Shown here in pieces: positions 6,525 to 13,683 of a stretch of DNA of 15,213 bases. Location: the NCBI GenBank assembly GCA_045654885.1, contig JAZOOF010000025.1, positions 1-15,213 of the forward strand, given 5' to 3'. The stretch is from HGM04593 sp045654885 (GTDB lineage: Bacteria; Bacteroidota; Bacteroidia; Bacteroidales; Bacteroidaceae). A program made the position numbers and the translations under genes. A model generated the notes under the pieces. It made no database searches. It had not been told where the DNA came from and worked only from the letters and a program-made list of their open reading frames with translations. The stretch's first letter is position 1. Every line of letters begins with the position of its first letter.

Positions 6525-7799
6525 TTAATCAATGATTTCAAAACCACAATATGGCACCAACGCCTTTGGAATGCGTATACCCTCGGGAGTCTGGTTGTTC
6601 TCAAGGAGAGCTGCAACTATACGTGGGAGCGCAAGCGCAGAACCGTTGAGCGTGTGGCAAAGTTCGGTCTTCTTGTCGGCATTGCGATAGCGGCACTTGA
6701 GGCGGTTAGCCTGGTAGCTGTCGAAGTTAGAGACAGAAGAAACCTCGAGCCAGCGCTGCTGAGCCTCGGAATAAACCTCGAAGTCGAAACAGAGGGCTGC
6801 AGTGAAGCTCATGTCGCCACCGCAAAGACGGAGAATGCGGTATGGGAGCTCCAGTTTCTTCAAGAGACCCTCAACGTGCTCAAGCATCTCCTTGTGCGAC
6901 TCCTTGCTGTGCTCGGGAGTGTCGATGCGCACAATCTCAACCTTTGAGAACTCGTGCAAGCGGTTCAAGCCACGCACGTCCTTGCCGTATGAACCGGCCT
7001 CGCGACGGAAACACTGTGTGTATGCGCAGTTCTTGATTGGGAGTTGCTTCTCGTCAAGGATAACGTCACGATAGATATTTGTCACGGGAACCTCGGCTGT
7101 CGGAATGAGATACAAATCGTCGAGACCGCAGTGGTACATCTGTCCCTCCTTGTCGGGGAGCTGTCCTGTACCATAGCCCGAAGCCGCATTAACGACTGTT
7201 GGAGGCATAATCTCTACATAACCCGCCGCGCGAGCCTCGTCGAGGAAGAAGTTGATGAGCGCACGCTGCAACTGAGCACCCTTGCCCTTGTAGACCGGGA
7301 AGCCGGCACCGGTAATCTTTACACCAAGGTCAAAGTCAATAAGGTCATGCTTCTTTGCGAGTTCCCAGTGCGGGAGAGCATTCTCGGGGAGAACAGTCTC
7401 CATGCCACCGGTCTTCTCAACCACGTTATCCTCGGCAACGGCACCCTCGGGCACCTCGTCGTATGGAATGTTAGGGATTGTATAGAGCACCTGCTGCAAG
7501 TTTTCGGCAGCGGCATCCATCTTCTCCTGCAACTCGGCAGCCTTTGCCTTGAGAGTGGCAACCTCTTCCTTCACTGCGTTTGCCTCGTCGGCAGCACCGG
7601 CCTTCATCAACTGGCCAATCTTTGCTGCAAGCTGTTTGTTCTGCGCAAGAACAGTATCGAGTTCCTGCTGCGCCGCACGGCGCTCCTTATCGAGTTCAAG
7701 TACTTTCTCAATTGTCTCTTTCGCATTCTTGAAATGCTTCTTCTCAAGACCCTTCAATACCTTCTCGGTCTCCTGTGAGATAACTTTTAATGTAAGCAT
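6525..7799 (-). CDS. serS: Serine--tRNA ligase
   Basis: The enzyme charges tRNA-Ser, and tRNA-Sec where present, with serine using ATP in the cytosol. The 424 residues are the full normal length. Residues 1-105 form the long N-terminal coiled-coil arm that grips the tRNA variable arm. The class II core follows, with motif 1 around MPP (198-200), the serine/ATP region TAEVP (234-238), motif 2 FRREAGSYGKDVRGLNRLHEF (264-284, arginines R265 and R266), VSSVSNFDSYQANR (353-366), and motif 3 NGSALALPR (385-393) with its ATP-binding arginine. The start ATG sits about 50 nt after the predicted transcription start. It is probably its own transcription unit, bounded by the rpmA terminator upstream and the GC-rich hairpin downstream. 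Confidence 0.98.
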   Translation of the reverse strand: MLTLKVISQETEKVLKGLEKKHFKNAKETIEKVLELDKERRAAQQELDTVLAQNKQLAAKIGQLMKAGAADEANAVKEEVATLKAKAAELQEKMDAAAENLQQVLYTIPNIPYDEVPEGAVAEDNVVEKTGGMETVLPENALPHWELAKKHDLIDFDLGVKITGAGFPVYKGKGAQLQRALINFFLDEARAAGYVEIMPPTVVNAASGYGTGQLPDKEGQMYHCGLDDLYLIPTAEVPVTNIYRDVILDEKQLPIKNCAYTQCFRREAGSYGKDVRGLNRLHEFSKVEIVRIDTPEHSKESHKEMLEHVEGLLKKLELPYRILRLCGGDMSFTAALCFDFEVYSEAQQRWLEVSSVSNFDSYQANRLKCRYRNADKKTELCHTLNGSALALPRIVAALLENNQTPEGIRIPKALVPYCGFEIID

Positions 7800-7855
7800 G
7801 GTTATATTGTTTTAGTATTTTTACAAATTACGGACAATTATATCCCTTTAATTTA

Positions 7856-7885
7856 CAAAAATACAATTATTTCCTAATTATCAAT
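7856..7885 (-). promoter_or_regulatory. Promoter of serS (TTG / TATTTTTG)
   Basis: On the minus strand TATTTTTG (7863-7856) fits TAnnTTTG, and a TTG at 7884-7882 lies 18 bp upstream as a -33 element. The leader to the serS ATG at 7799 would be about 50 nt. Confidence 0.5.
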
Positions 7886-7895
7886 AGCACATTGT

Positions 7896-7935
7896 AAAAA
7901 AAATAACAAAAAGGCAACCCCAACGGGATTGCCTT
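7896..7935 (-). terminator. Intrinsic terminator of rplU-rpmA
   Basis: On the minus strand AAGGCAA and TTGCCTT pair, extended by three G-C pairs with one bulged base around a 4-nt loop (7911-7935). A run TTTTTGTTATTTTTTTT follows. This is a textbook intrinsic terminator about 20 nt after the rpmA stop. Confidence 0.85.
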
Positions 7936-7955
7936 CAAGTCAACTGACGTTATAA

Positions 7956-8222
7956 TCAGTTCTGCTCTGCAAATGGAGTAACAGAAACGTAGCTCTTGTC
8001 GTTCTTGCCACGCTTGAAAGTTACAACACCGTCAACCAAAGCGTAGAGAGTGTGATCGCTACCCATACCGGTGTTTGCACCAGGATAGTGAACTGTACCA
8101 CGCTGACGAACGATGATATTACCGGCTTTACATGCCTGGCCACCCCAGATCTTAACACCAAGTCGCTGACTTGCTGACTCACGGCCGTTCTTTGAACTAC
8201 CAACACCTTTCTTATGTGCCAT
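7956..8222 (-). CDS. rpmA: Ribosomal protein bL27
   Basis: This 88-residue protein of the large subunit has an N-terminal tail that reaches the peptidyl-transferase centre. The start MAHKKGVGSSKNGRESASQRLGVK is the classic bL27 sequence in its short-tail form, with no Firmicutes-type cleavable extension. IVRQRGTVHYPGANTGMGSDHTLYAL (about 37-62) is the conserved beta-barrel core. It lies 19 bp downstream of rplU, in the universal rplU-rpmA order, and ends before a strong terminator. Confidence 0.98.
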   Translation of the reverse strand: MAHKKGVGSSKNGRESASQRLGVKIWGGQACKAGNIIVRQRGTVHYPGANTGMGSDHTLYALVDGVVTFKRGKNDKSYVSVTPFAEQN

Positions 8223-8241
8223 ACTGTTTAAACTTTAAAAA

Positions 8242-8631
8242 TTAACCGATAATTTCCTTTACAACTAACTCTGTGAACTGCTGACGGTGACCGTTCAGCT
8301 TGCGGTAGCCCTTACGACGACGCTTGTGGAACACCAACACCTTGTCACCCTTAACCAATGCAGGATTGATTTCGCGTGTTGTAACGATGTTCTGACCGTC
8401 CTTAGACTTGCGAACAATCTTCTGCTCACGAACATTGCCGATATAGCAAACTACCTTTGCGCCTTCTACTGTAGGAGCACCTACTGTTACTGCGCCTTCC
8501 TTGTCCAACAACAACACGCGGTCAAACTCAACGGTTGTGTCGTTCTGAGCACCCTTGATGTGGTGCACGAACAGCTTCTTGCCGGCCTCAGCCTTGAACT
8601 GCTGTCCATTAATCTCAACAATTGCGTACAT
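8242..8631 (-). CDS. rplU: Ribosomal protein bL21 with an internal insertion
   Basis: This large-subunit protein binds 23S rRNA near bL20. The N-terminus (MYAIVEINGQQFKAEAGKKL) and the C-terminal signature (FHKRRRKGYRKLNGHRQQFT, 101-120) are typical. At 129 residues it is about 25 longer than the usual 103-105. The extra length lies between AKVVC (about 58-62) and ALVKGDKVLVF (91-101): from the GAP/GVP site to the RRRK-GYRK motif there are 61 residues here against 36 in E. coli. The added stretch, about 63-88, is polar and basic (NVREQKIVRKSKDGQ). The frame is intact through it. A good promoter lies at 8720-8727 and rpmA follows 19 bp downstream. Confidence 0.97.
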   Translation of the reverse strand: MYAIVEINGQQFKAEAGKKLFVHHIKGAQNDTTVEFDRVLLLDKEGAVTVGAPTVEGAKVVCYIGNVREQKIVRKSKDGQNIVTTREINPALVKGDKVLVFHKRRRKGYRKLNGHRQQFTELVVKEIIG

Positions 8632-8713
8632 TTATTTTTATCGCTTTTATTGTGAATTCCGCGAGGTGCGTTCCCTTCGTGGGCACGGCTTCTCCAACCC
8701 CTACGGACTAAAT
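8632..8713 (-). promoter_or_regulatory. 5' leader of rplU-rpmA
   Basis: A leader of about 82 nt separates the predicted transcription start from the rplU ATG. Its RNA can form a hairpin at 8686-8666, where GUG pairs with CAC and CCC with GGG around ACGAA, with a 4-nt bulge. Ribosomal operons often carry autoregulatory leaders, but I do not recognise this as a known one. The last 30 nt before the ATG are A/T-rich. Confidence 0.3.
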
Positions 8714-8719
8714 CGGGTG

Positions 8720-8727
8720 CAAAGATA
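8720..8727 (-). promoter_or_regulatory. -7 box (TATCTTTG) for rplU-rpmA
   Basis: Minus-strand TATCTTTG is an exact TAnnTTTG match. A TTTG lies 24 bp upstream (8755-8752), a little farther than usual for the -33 box. A start near 8713 would produce the rplU leader. Confidence 0.55.
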
Positions 8728-8799
8728 GCACATTTCCCCGACATGGCGAAACAAATGTGCCAAAATCTTTGCGGAATTTACCAGATAACACGCATAAGG

Positions 8800-8860
8800 C
8801 CTAAAAGGGCGAAAAGGGCGAAAAGGTTATTTTCCTTTAAGGCCCTGCTGCCCTTTTGGG
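8800..8860 (-). repeat. Nested hairpin with 9-bp tandem repeats after trxB
   Basis: On the plus strand AAAAGGGCG occurs at 8803-8811 and 8812-8820, then a partial third copy AAAAGG (8821-8826). CCTAAAAGGGC (8800-8810) pairs with GCCCTTTTGGG (8850-8860), with one G-U pair. Inside, AGGGC can pair with GCCCT, and AAAGG with CCTTT around a TTATTTT loop. It starts 15 bp beyond the trxB stop, so it probably ends or stabilises the ftsK / LolA-like / trxB message. No T-run follows it. Confidence 0.5.
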
Positions 8861-8874
8861 TTTTCCTCACGCAA

Positions 8875-9834
8875 TCATGCCTTGCTTGAGAGGTAACGCT
8901 CGGCCTCCATTGCAGCACGGCAACCGCTGGCAGCCGCGTTGATAGCCTGGCGATAGTGAGGGTCGGCAACGTCACCGGCAACAAATACACCGGGAACGAG
9001 TGTCTTCACACCGCTTTCATCGGCAGGAACAAAGAAACCGGTCTCGTCGGTCTTCAGGTACTTCTTGAAGACATCAGAGTTCGGCTTGTGGCCGATAGCA
9101 AGGAAGAAACCGTCGATTGCAATGTCGTAGCGCTTTTCATCGGCCTCGCCTTTGCGGTACACCACGTGCGCACCCTCAACACCATTCTCGCCGAAGAGAC
9201 CCTCGGTGTTATGCTCGAACAACACCTCAATCTTCGGGTTGGCCAATGTGCGGTCCTGCATAGCCTTTGAGGCGCGCAGATAAGGCTTGCGCACAATGAG
9301 GTAAACCTTGGCAGCCAAAGAAGCAAGATAGTTTGCCTCCTCGCAGGCTGTGTCGCCACCACCCACTACGGCAACAATCTTCTTGCGATAGAAGAAACCG
9401 TCGCATGTAGCGCAGGCACTCACGCCCATACCCTGATACTTTATCTCATCGCTCAATCCAAGATACTTGGCAGCCGCACCTGTTGCAATAATCACAGTCT
9501 CGGCCTCGATTACCTTGCCGTCATCGAGTGCAACCTTGTAGGGCAATGACTCAAAATCAACCTCAACCACACTGCCGGAACGTACATCCGCACCGACGTT
9601 GATTGCCTGCTGACGCATATTCTCCATCAGCTCGGGACCTGTTATACCATGTGGGAAGCCGGGGAAATTCTCAATCACCGTTGTCTGTGTGAGCTGACCG
9701 CCGGGCTGCATGCCCTCGATGAGCACCGGTGAAAGGTTAGCACGTGAGGCATAGATTGCCGCTGTGTATCCGGCAGGGCCGGAACCAATAATCAAACATT
9801 TTGTACTGTTCATAATATTTATATTTTTAATCAT
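8875..9834 (-). CDS. trxB: Thioredoxin-disulfide reductase
   Basis: This flavoenzyme reduces thioredoxin with NADPH in the cytosol. It has 319 residues from the first ATG. The FAD motif GSGPAG is at 17-22, the redox-active pair C141-A-T-C144 is followed by DGFF, the NADPH-binding GGGDTACEEA is at 158-167 and the C-terminal FAD motif VFVAGDVAD is near 288-296. The usual HRRxxxRA is VRKPYLRA here, keeping basic residues that could contact the NADPH phosphate. The first ATG overlaps the stop of the upstream gene (TAATG). An internal ATG at 9813-9811 gives MNSTKCLIIGSGPAG, closer to homologues in N-terminal length, and the A/T-rich stretch before it looks like a leader, so the true start may be 9813. 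Confidence 0.97.
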   Translation of the reverse strand: MIKNINIMNSTKCLIIGSGPAGYTAAIYASRANLSPVLIEGMQPGGQLTQTTVIENFPGFPHGITGPELMENMRQQAINVGADVRSGSVVEVDFESLPYKVALDDGKVIEAETVIIATGAAAKYLGLSDEIKYQGMGVSACATCDGFFYRKKIVAVVGGGDTACEEANYLASLAAKVYLIVRKPYLRASKAMQDRTLANPKIEVLFEHNTEGLFGENGVEGAHVVYRKGEADEKRYDIAIDGFFLAIGHKPNSDVFKKYLKTDETGFFVPADESGVKTLVPGVFVAGDVADPHYRQAINAAASGCRAAMEAERYLSSKA

Positions 9835-10460
9835 TATCTCATATCAATAATCTCGGCTGCACGGTAATCATCAAGCGGGCAAGTAAAGACATCGTTGTCT
9901 GCGCCGCATTTCGCCGCATAGCCGTCGAGCAACACCTCGACACCTCCCTGACCAGGCATATATATAACCATCTTCACAAGACGATTGTCGCTGTTGCGTA
10001 TGTGCAGTTCCACGCTCTCCGTTCCATCGTCGGCCATCGGTTGCAAAGTCACAACGGCAACAACACCATCATCGACAAGTGAAACCGTGCGCCCGGTGCG
10101 ATAGTGCTCCATTATGTAGAGCGGAGAGAGATTCTGCGCCTCGTCCGAAACGGCATCGGTCACATATACCTCGTCCACCTCACGCATATAGCTCCACTGT
10201 GTCATGCCGTCGCACCACACCTTCATGTCCTGCATAAGGAGTGCGTAGCGACCATTGTCTACGTACATAATACCCCTATCCTGCTGCAACGCCTCGCCAT
10301 CTTCATCGAGCACCCGGTAGGTATAGTCCATGCGCACAGGAACATCGGCTTTCAAACCCGCCAGCGTCTTGTCGAGCAAAGCATCCGCCCCGGTTGAACC
10401 ATTCTGCGCAAACAGCGGCAACTGCAACATTGCAATAAACAGAAACAGTATATATCTCAT
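9834..10460 (-). CDS. LolA-like periplasmic lipoprotein carrier
   Basis: This 208-residue protein has a signal peptide at about 1-18 (hydrophobic run ending LFAQ), with likely cleavage before residue 19 or 20. The mature part is full of alternating beta-strands: VPVRMDYTYRVLDEDG, GRYALLMQDMKVWCDGMTQWSY, VVAVVTLQP and SVELHIRNSDNRLVKMVIYM. This pattern and length fit the LolA/LolB half-barrel fold, which carries lipoproteins from the inner to the outer membrane. It lies 23 bp downstream of ftsK and overlaps the trxB start by 1 bp. I believe LolA-like genes are commonly annotated beside ftsK in Bacteroidales. Sequence similarity to proteobacterial LolA is weak, so the role rests on fold pattern and context. 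Confidence 0.75.
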   Translation of the reverse strand: MRYILFLFIAMLQLPLFAQNGSTGADALLDKTLAGLKADVPVRMDYTYRVLDEDGEALQQDRGIMYVDNGRYALLMQDMKVWCDGMTQWSYMREVDEVYVTDAVSDEAQNLSPLYIMEHYRTGRTVSLVDDGVVAVVTLQPMADDGTESVELHIRNSDNRLVKMVIYMPGQGGVEVLLDGYAAKCGADNDVFTCPLDDYRAAEIIDMR

Positions 10461-10483
10461 ACCTTATAAATATATATAAGCAT

Positions 10484-12985
10484 TTACAACATCGACTTCA
10501 AACGAAACTCAAGGTCGGCCTCATCGGCACACAGCACCTGGCGAGGTTTGCTGCCCTCCTGTTCGCCAACAATACCCATGCGGCACAGTTGGTCCATTAT
10601 GCGGCCTGCACGATTGAAACCAATCTCCAGCTTACGCTGAATGAGCGATGTGGAACCATGTTGCGCAAGCACCACCACACGTGCAGCATCGGCAAAAAGC
10701 GGGTCAAGCTTGTCGGGGCTGATATCGCCTCGCGCAGAACCGCCACCGCTGCCATCACCAAAATCAACAACTTCGTCGGGCTCGGGCAGAATATATGCCG
10801 ACTGATATCCCTGCTGCTTTGCAATATGTGCACAAACACGCTCCACCTCTTTGGTCTCAACAAGCGCACACTGCACACGCACGGGGTCATTACCGGCAAG
10901 GAAGAGCATGTCACCCCTACCCTGCAGCTGGTTGGCACCCGAACGGTCGAGAATTGTACGCGAGTCAATTGTAGATATAACCCTGAACGCCATGCGCGCC
11001 GGGAAGTTAGCCTTGATGGTACCGGTAATGATGTTTGTCGTTGGACGCTGTGTAGCGATAATCATGTGTATACCCACGGCACGCGCCTTCTGTGCAATAC
11101 GCGCAATGGGCTGCTCCACCTCGCGGCCGGCAGTCATCATCAAATCGCCATACTCGTCTATAATCACCACAATATATGGCATGAAACGGTGCCCCTTCGT
11201 AGGCAGCAGTTCCTTGTTCAAATACTTCTCGTTATACTCCTTTACCGAACGCACCGATGCCAGCTGCAACAGTTTGTAACGGTTATCCATCTCCACACAG
11301 AGCGATTTGAGAGTACGCACCACCTTGTTCACGTCGGTGATAATTGGTTCGTCCTCACCCTCAAGCTTTGCAAGGAAGTGTTTCTCCAACACGCTGTAGA
11401 GACTCAGTTCCACCATCTTTGGGTCAACCATCACAAACTTGAGGTAAGCAGGGTGCATCTTGTAGAGCAACGATGTGATTATCGCATTCAAACCGACCGA
11501 TTTACCCATACCGGTTGCTCCGGCAACAAGCAAGTGGGGCATCTTGGCCATGTCCACCATGTAAACCTCGTTCGAGATAGTCTTGCCAAGCGCAAGCGGC
11601 AATGCCATATCAGTTTCCTTATATTTGCGGCTGTTGAGCAACGACATCATCGGGACAATCTGCTTGTGGGCATTGGGCACCTCAATACCAATGGTTCCTT
11701 TGCCGGGAATTGGTGCCACAATACGTATACACAATGCCGATAGACTCATGGCAATGTCATCCTCAAGGTTACGTATCTTCGAAATCCTGACACCCGGTGC
11801 AGGGGTAATCTCATAGAGAGTAATTGTGGGGCCTACGGTAGCCTTTATTGAACTGATTTCTATACCGAAGTTCCTCAATGCCTGCACAATCCTGTTCGCA
11901 TTCTCCGCCTGTTCGTCCTTATCAATAGAGTGTACCCCCTGCTCATACTCGTCGAGCAAATCAAGTGTCGGTGGCTTGTAGTAGCTGAGTTCATCCTTTG
12001 GGTTTATGGGGCGAAGCATCTTGCCTCCCATGTCATCATCACCGTCGGCAGCCTCAACCTCCATCTCTAGCCCCTCCTCGCCGGTCTCCACGGTCTCGCC
12101 ATGCGAATGTTCGTCAGGGACAACAGCACCGCCCATGGCATCGAACCTGCGGGCAAGCTCCAGGTCTTCGTCAACCTCATCGTCATCTGCCTCCACAACA
12201 ACCACATCATCTTCTTCTATCACTTCGGGAGTGGTAACAACCTCAATCTCCAATGTATTCTCCTCTTCGGAGCCGCCGTCGTTATCTTCTTTGCCCTCCT
12301 CATCTTCTTCCTCGCCTTCATCCGTTTCTTCGTCTTCCTCATCATCAACAGTTTCAGTACTGTTTTTTCGCGAAAAATTGAAGAGTCCCTGCAAGAACGG
12401 CACAGTCTTGCGCGATACGTATATCATGAAAAGCAATGCCGAGAGCAGGAGCACAAGCACAAGCCCCACTACACCAAGCATGTCGCAGATAAAGTCCTTC
12501 ACAACCTCGCCATTGCGGCCGCCGGGTAGCATAAAGCTATCCTGAAAACTGTTACCGAAGAGAAAATCGAAGAGTACCGAGCACCAAACGAGCAGAAACA
12601 GCGTTATCATGCCCCAACGTACCTTGCGCACGCCTTGCACAAAACGCAAATCCATGAGCGAGCACGACAGCAGCGCCAGGAACGGCAGAGCTATTAGAGA
12701 AGCCCAGCCAAAACAACCGTTCACAAGGTAATCGGCAACCACCGCACCACCCTTGCCCGATGCATTGCCGGCAGCCTCACCTGTAGCAACTGACTCCACA
12801 ATGGTCTGGTCACCGCCGCCGCTCCACAAGAACGATATCAACGAGAAGCCAAGGAATATTGTAAACGCAAGACACACCGCACCAAGCGCGAAGCGCACGG
12901 TCTGGTGCGAGAGAAAATACTTCACCCTCACCTTCATCAATTTCATTTTGTAAAAGAATCCCTTATTTTCTTTCTTTTTTGCCAT
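10484..12985 (-). CDS. ftsK: DNA translocase FtsK
   Basis: This 833-residue septal motor pumps DNA during division and resolves chromosome dimers with XerCD. Four likely membrane segments lie at about 31-52, 90-110, 124-144 and 168-190. A very acidic linker follows (about 212-320, with runs of E/D), shorter than the long linker of E. coli FtsK. The motor has an alpha/beta part from about 340, Walker A GATGMGKS (489-496, K495), Walker B IVVIIDEYGD (605-614), and the conserved ATQRPTTNIITGTIKANFPAR (644-664). The C-terminal gamma winged helix (about 768-812, IQRKLEIGFNRAGRIMDQL) should read KOPS-type polar DNA sequences. It is the first gene of the operon with the LolA-like gene and trxB. Confidence 0.97.
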   Translation of the reverse strand: MAKKKENKGFFYKMKLMKVRVKYFLSHQTVRFALGAVCLAFTIFLGFSLISFLWSGGGDQTIVESVATGEAAGNASGKGGAVVADYLVNGCFGWASLIALPFLALLSCSLMDLRFVQGVRKVRWGMITLFLLVWCSVLFDFLFGNSFQDSFMLPGGRNGEVVKDFICDMLGVVGLVLVLLLSALLFMIYVSRKTVPFLQGLFNFSRKNSTETVDDEEDEETDEGEEEDEEGKEDNDGGSEEENTLEIEVVTTPEVIEEDDVVVVEADDDEVDEDLELARRFDAMGGAVVPDEHSHGETVETGEEGLEMEVEAADGDDDMGGKMLRPINPKDELSYYKPPTLDLLDEYEQGVHSIDKDEQAENANRIVQALRNFGIEISSIKATVGPTITLYEITPAPGVRISKIRNLEDDIAMSLSALCIRIVAPIPGKGTIGIEVPNAHKQIVPMMSLLNSRKYKETDMALPLALGKTISNEVYMVDMAKMPHLLVAGATGMGKSVGLNAIITSLLYKMHPAYLKFVMVDPKMVELSLYSVLEKHFLAKLEGEDEPIITDVNKVVRTLKSLCVEMDNRYKLLQLASVRSVKEYNEKYLNKELLPTKGHRFMPYIVVIIDEYGDLMMTAGREVEQPIARIAQKARAVGIHMIIATQRPTTNIITGTIKANFPARMAFRVISTIDSRTILDRSGANQLQGRGDMLFLAGNDPVRVQCALVETKEVERVCAHIAKQQGYQSAYILPEPDEVVDFGDGSGGGSARGDISPDKLDPLFADAARVVVLAQHGSTSLIQRKLEIGFNRAGRIMDQLCRMGIVGEQEGSKPRQVLCADEADLEFRLKSML

Positions 12986-13047
12986 ATATTCCTGTCGTGT
13001 TTCCGCTTAAAAATTCATAAAGTGACAAAACCTGCCACAGTTAAACG

Positions 13048-13055
13048 CGAAGATA
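13048..13055 (-). promoter_or_regulatory. Possible -7 box (TATCTTCG) for ftsK
   Basis: Minus-strand TATCTTCG differs from TAnnTTTG at one position. A start near 13041 would give a leader of about 56 nt to the ftsK ATG at 12985. The region 12986-13131 between ftsK and the DUF5063 gene is divergent, so both promoters must lie here. Confidence 0.35.
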
Positions 13056-13099
13056 CAAAAAAAACAAATACCAATTACCCACAGCTCCGCTATTTTTTG

Positions 13100-13107
13100 T
13101 AACTTCG
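13100..13107 (+). promoter_or_regulatory. Possible -7 box (TAACTTCG) for the DUF5063 operon
   Basis: Plus-strand TAACTTCG is one base from TAnnTTTG. The predicted start near 13114 leaves about 18 nt to the ATG at 13132. No -33 TTTG was found at the usual distance. Confidence 0.4.
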
Positions 13108-13131
13108 CGGCAAAATGACAAACCCGGAATC

Positions 13132-13683
13132 ATGAAAGGAACAGAGGATATAGTTTTTTCGCGCAACACGGTGGAATTTGTGACCGTCGCTGCCGAGTTC
13201 TGCGCCTACATAGAGCGCAGCAACGAACACACCCGCAAGGACTTTGTCGACACACTGCTAAAGCTGCTGCCGCTACTCTACATCAAGGCACAGATGCTGC
13301 CCGACGAGGAGCGCACGAGCGACGACGACCTGGAGGATTTTGTATCGGAGGACAGCTACGAGATTGTACGCATGACAATGCTCGACCTGTTGGCCGACAA
13401 AGACCCGTACCTCGATGTCTTTGTCAGCGACATGAAGTACAGCGACACACCAATCACCAAGAGCATATCGGAGGACATTGCCGACATTTACCAGGACATC
13501 AAGAACTTCGTATGCCTGTTCCAGCTCGGTATCAACGAGACAATGCACGATGCCATCATCGAATGCAACGAGCACTTCCGCCAATATTGGGGACAGACAC
13601 TCACAAACACACTGCGTGCACTGCACGACATCAGATACAACACATCACTTGACGACGAGGAAGAAGAGGGAAATGAGCTATAA
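13132..13683 (+). CDS. DUF5063 domain-containing protein
   Basis: This is a 183-residue soluble, acidic, mostly helical protein. It resembles the Bacteroidota DUF5063 family: a helix starting VEFVTVAAEFCAYIE, then DFVDTLLKLLPLLYIKAQMLP, a central acidic stretch EERTSDDDLEDFVSEDSYE, and a second helical half with DIYQDIKNFVCLFQLG and FRQYWGQTLTNTLRALHDIRY. The function of the family is not known. The tail is a run of acidic residues (DDEEEEG). Its last 11 bp overlap the start of the exonuclease gene, which implies coupled translation and perhaps a shared nucleic-acid task. An ATG at 13115 opens a 6-codon frame ending at the ATGA of this gene. Confidence 0.85.
   Translation: MKGTEDIVFSRNTVEFVTVAAEFCAYIERSNEHTRKDFVDTLLKLLPLLYIKAQMLPDEERTSDDDLEDFVSEDSYEIVRMTMLDLLADKDPYLDVFVSDMKYSDTPITKSISEDIADIYQDIKNFVCLFQLGINETMHDAIIECNEHFRQYWGQTLTNTLRALHDIRYNTSLDDEEEEGNEL

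Noticed and set aside
7044..7778. 244-codon plus-strand frame across serS
   Set aside because: serS is complete with all class II motifs on the other strand; this is its antisense shadow, rich in Leu from the reverse of the coiled-coil codons.
8487..8744. 85-codon minus-strand frame upstream of and into rplU
   Set aside because: It starts upstream of the predicted rplU transcription start and overlaps rplU in another frame; the translation is Cys/Arg-rich without a domain.
10589..11743. 384-codon plus-strand frame across ftsK
   Set aside because: Long, but antisense to the FtsK motor domain, with high His/Cys/Arg content and no recognisable domain.
12006..12545. Ser-rich 179-codon plus-strand frame
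   Set aside because: The Ser runs are simply the complement of the Glu/Asp codons in the acidic linker of FtsK.
13478..13672. N-terminal extension of the exonuclease by 65 codons
   Set aside because: The extension is read inside the DUF5063 gene, is Ser/Thr/Arg-rich and unlike the family. The ATG at 13673 gives a normal N-terminus.
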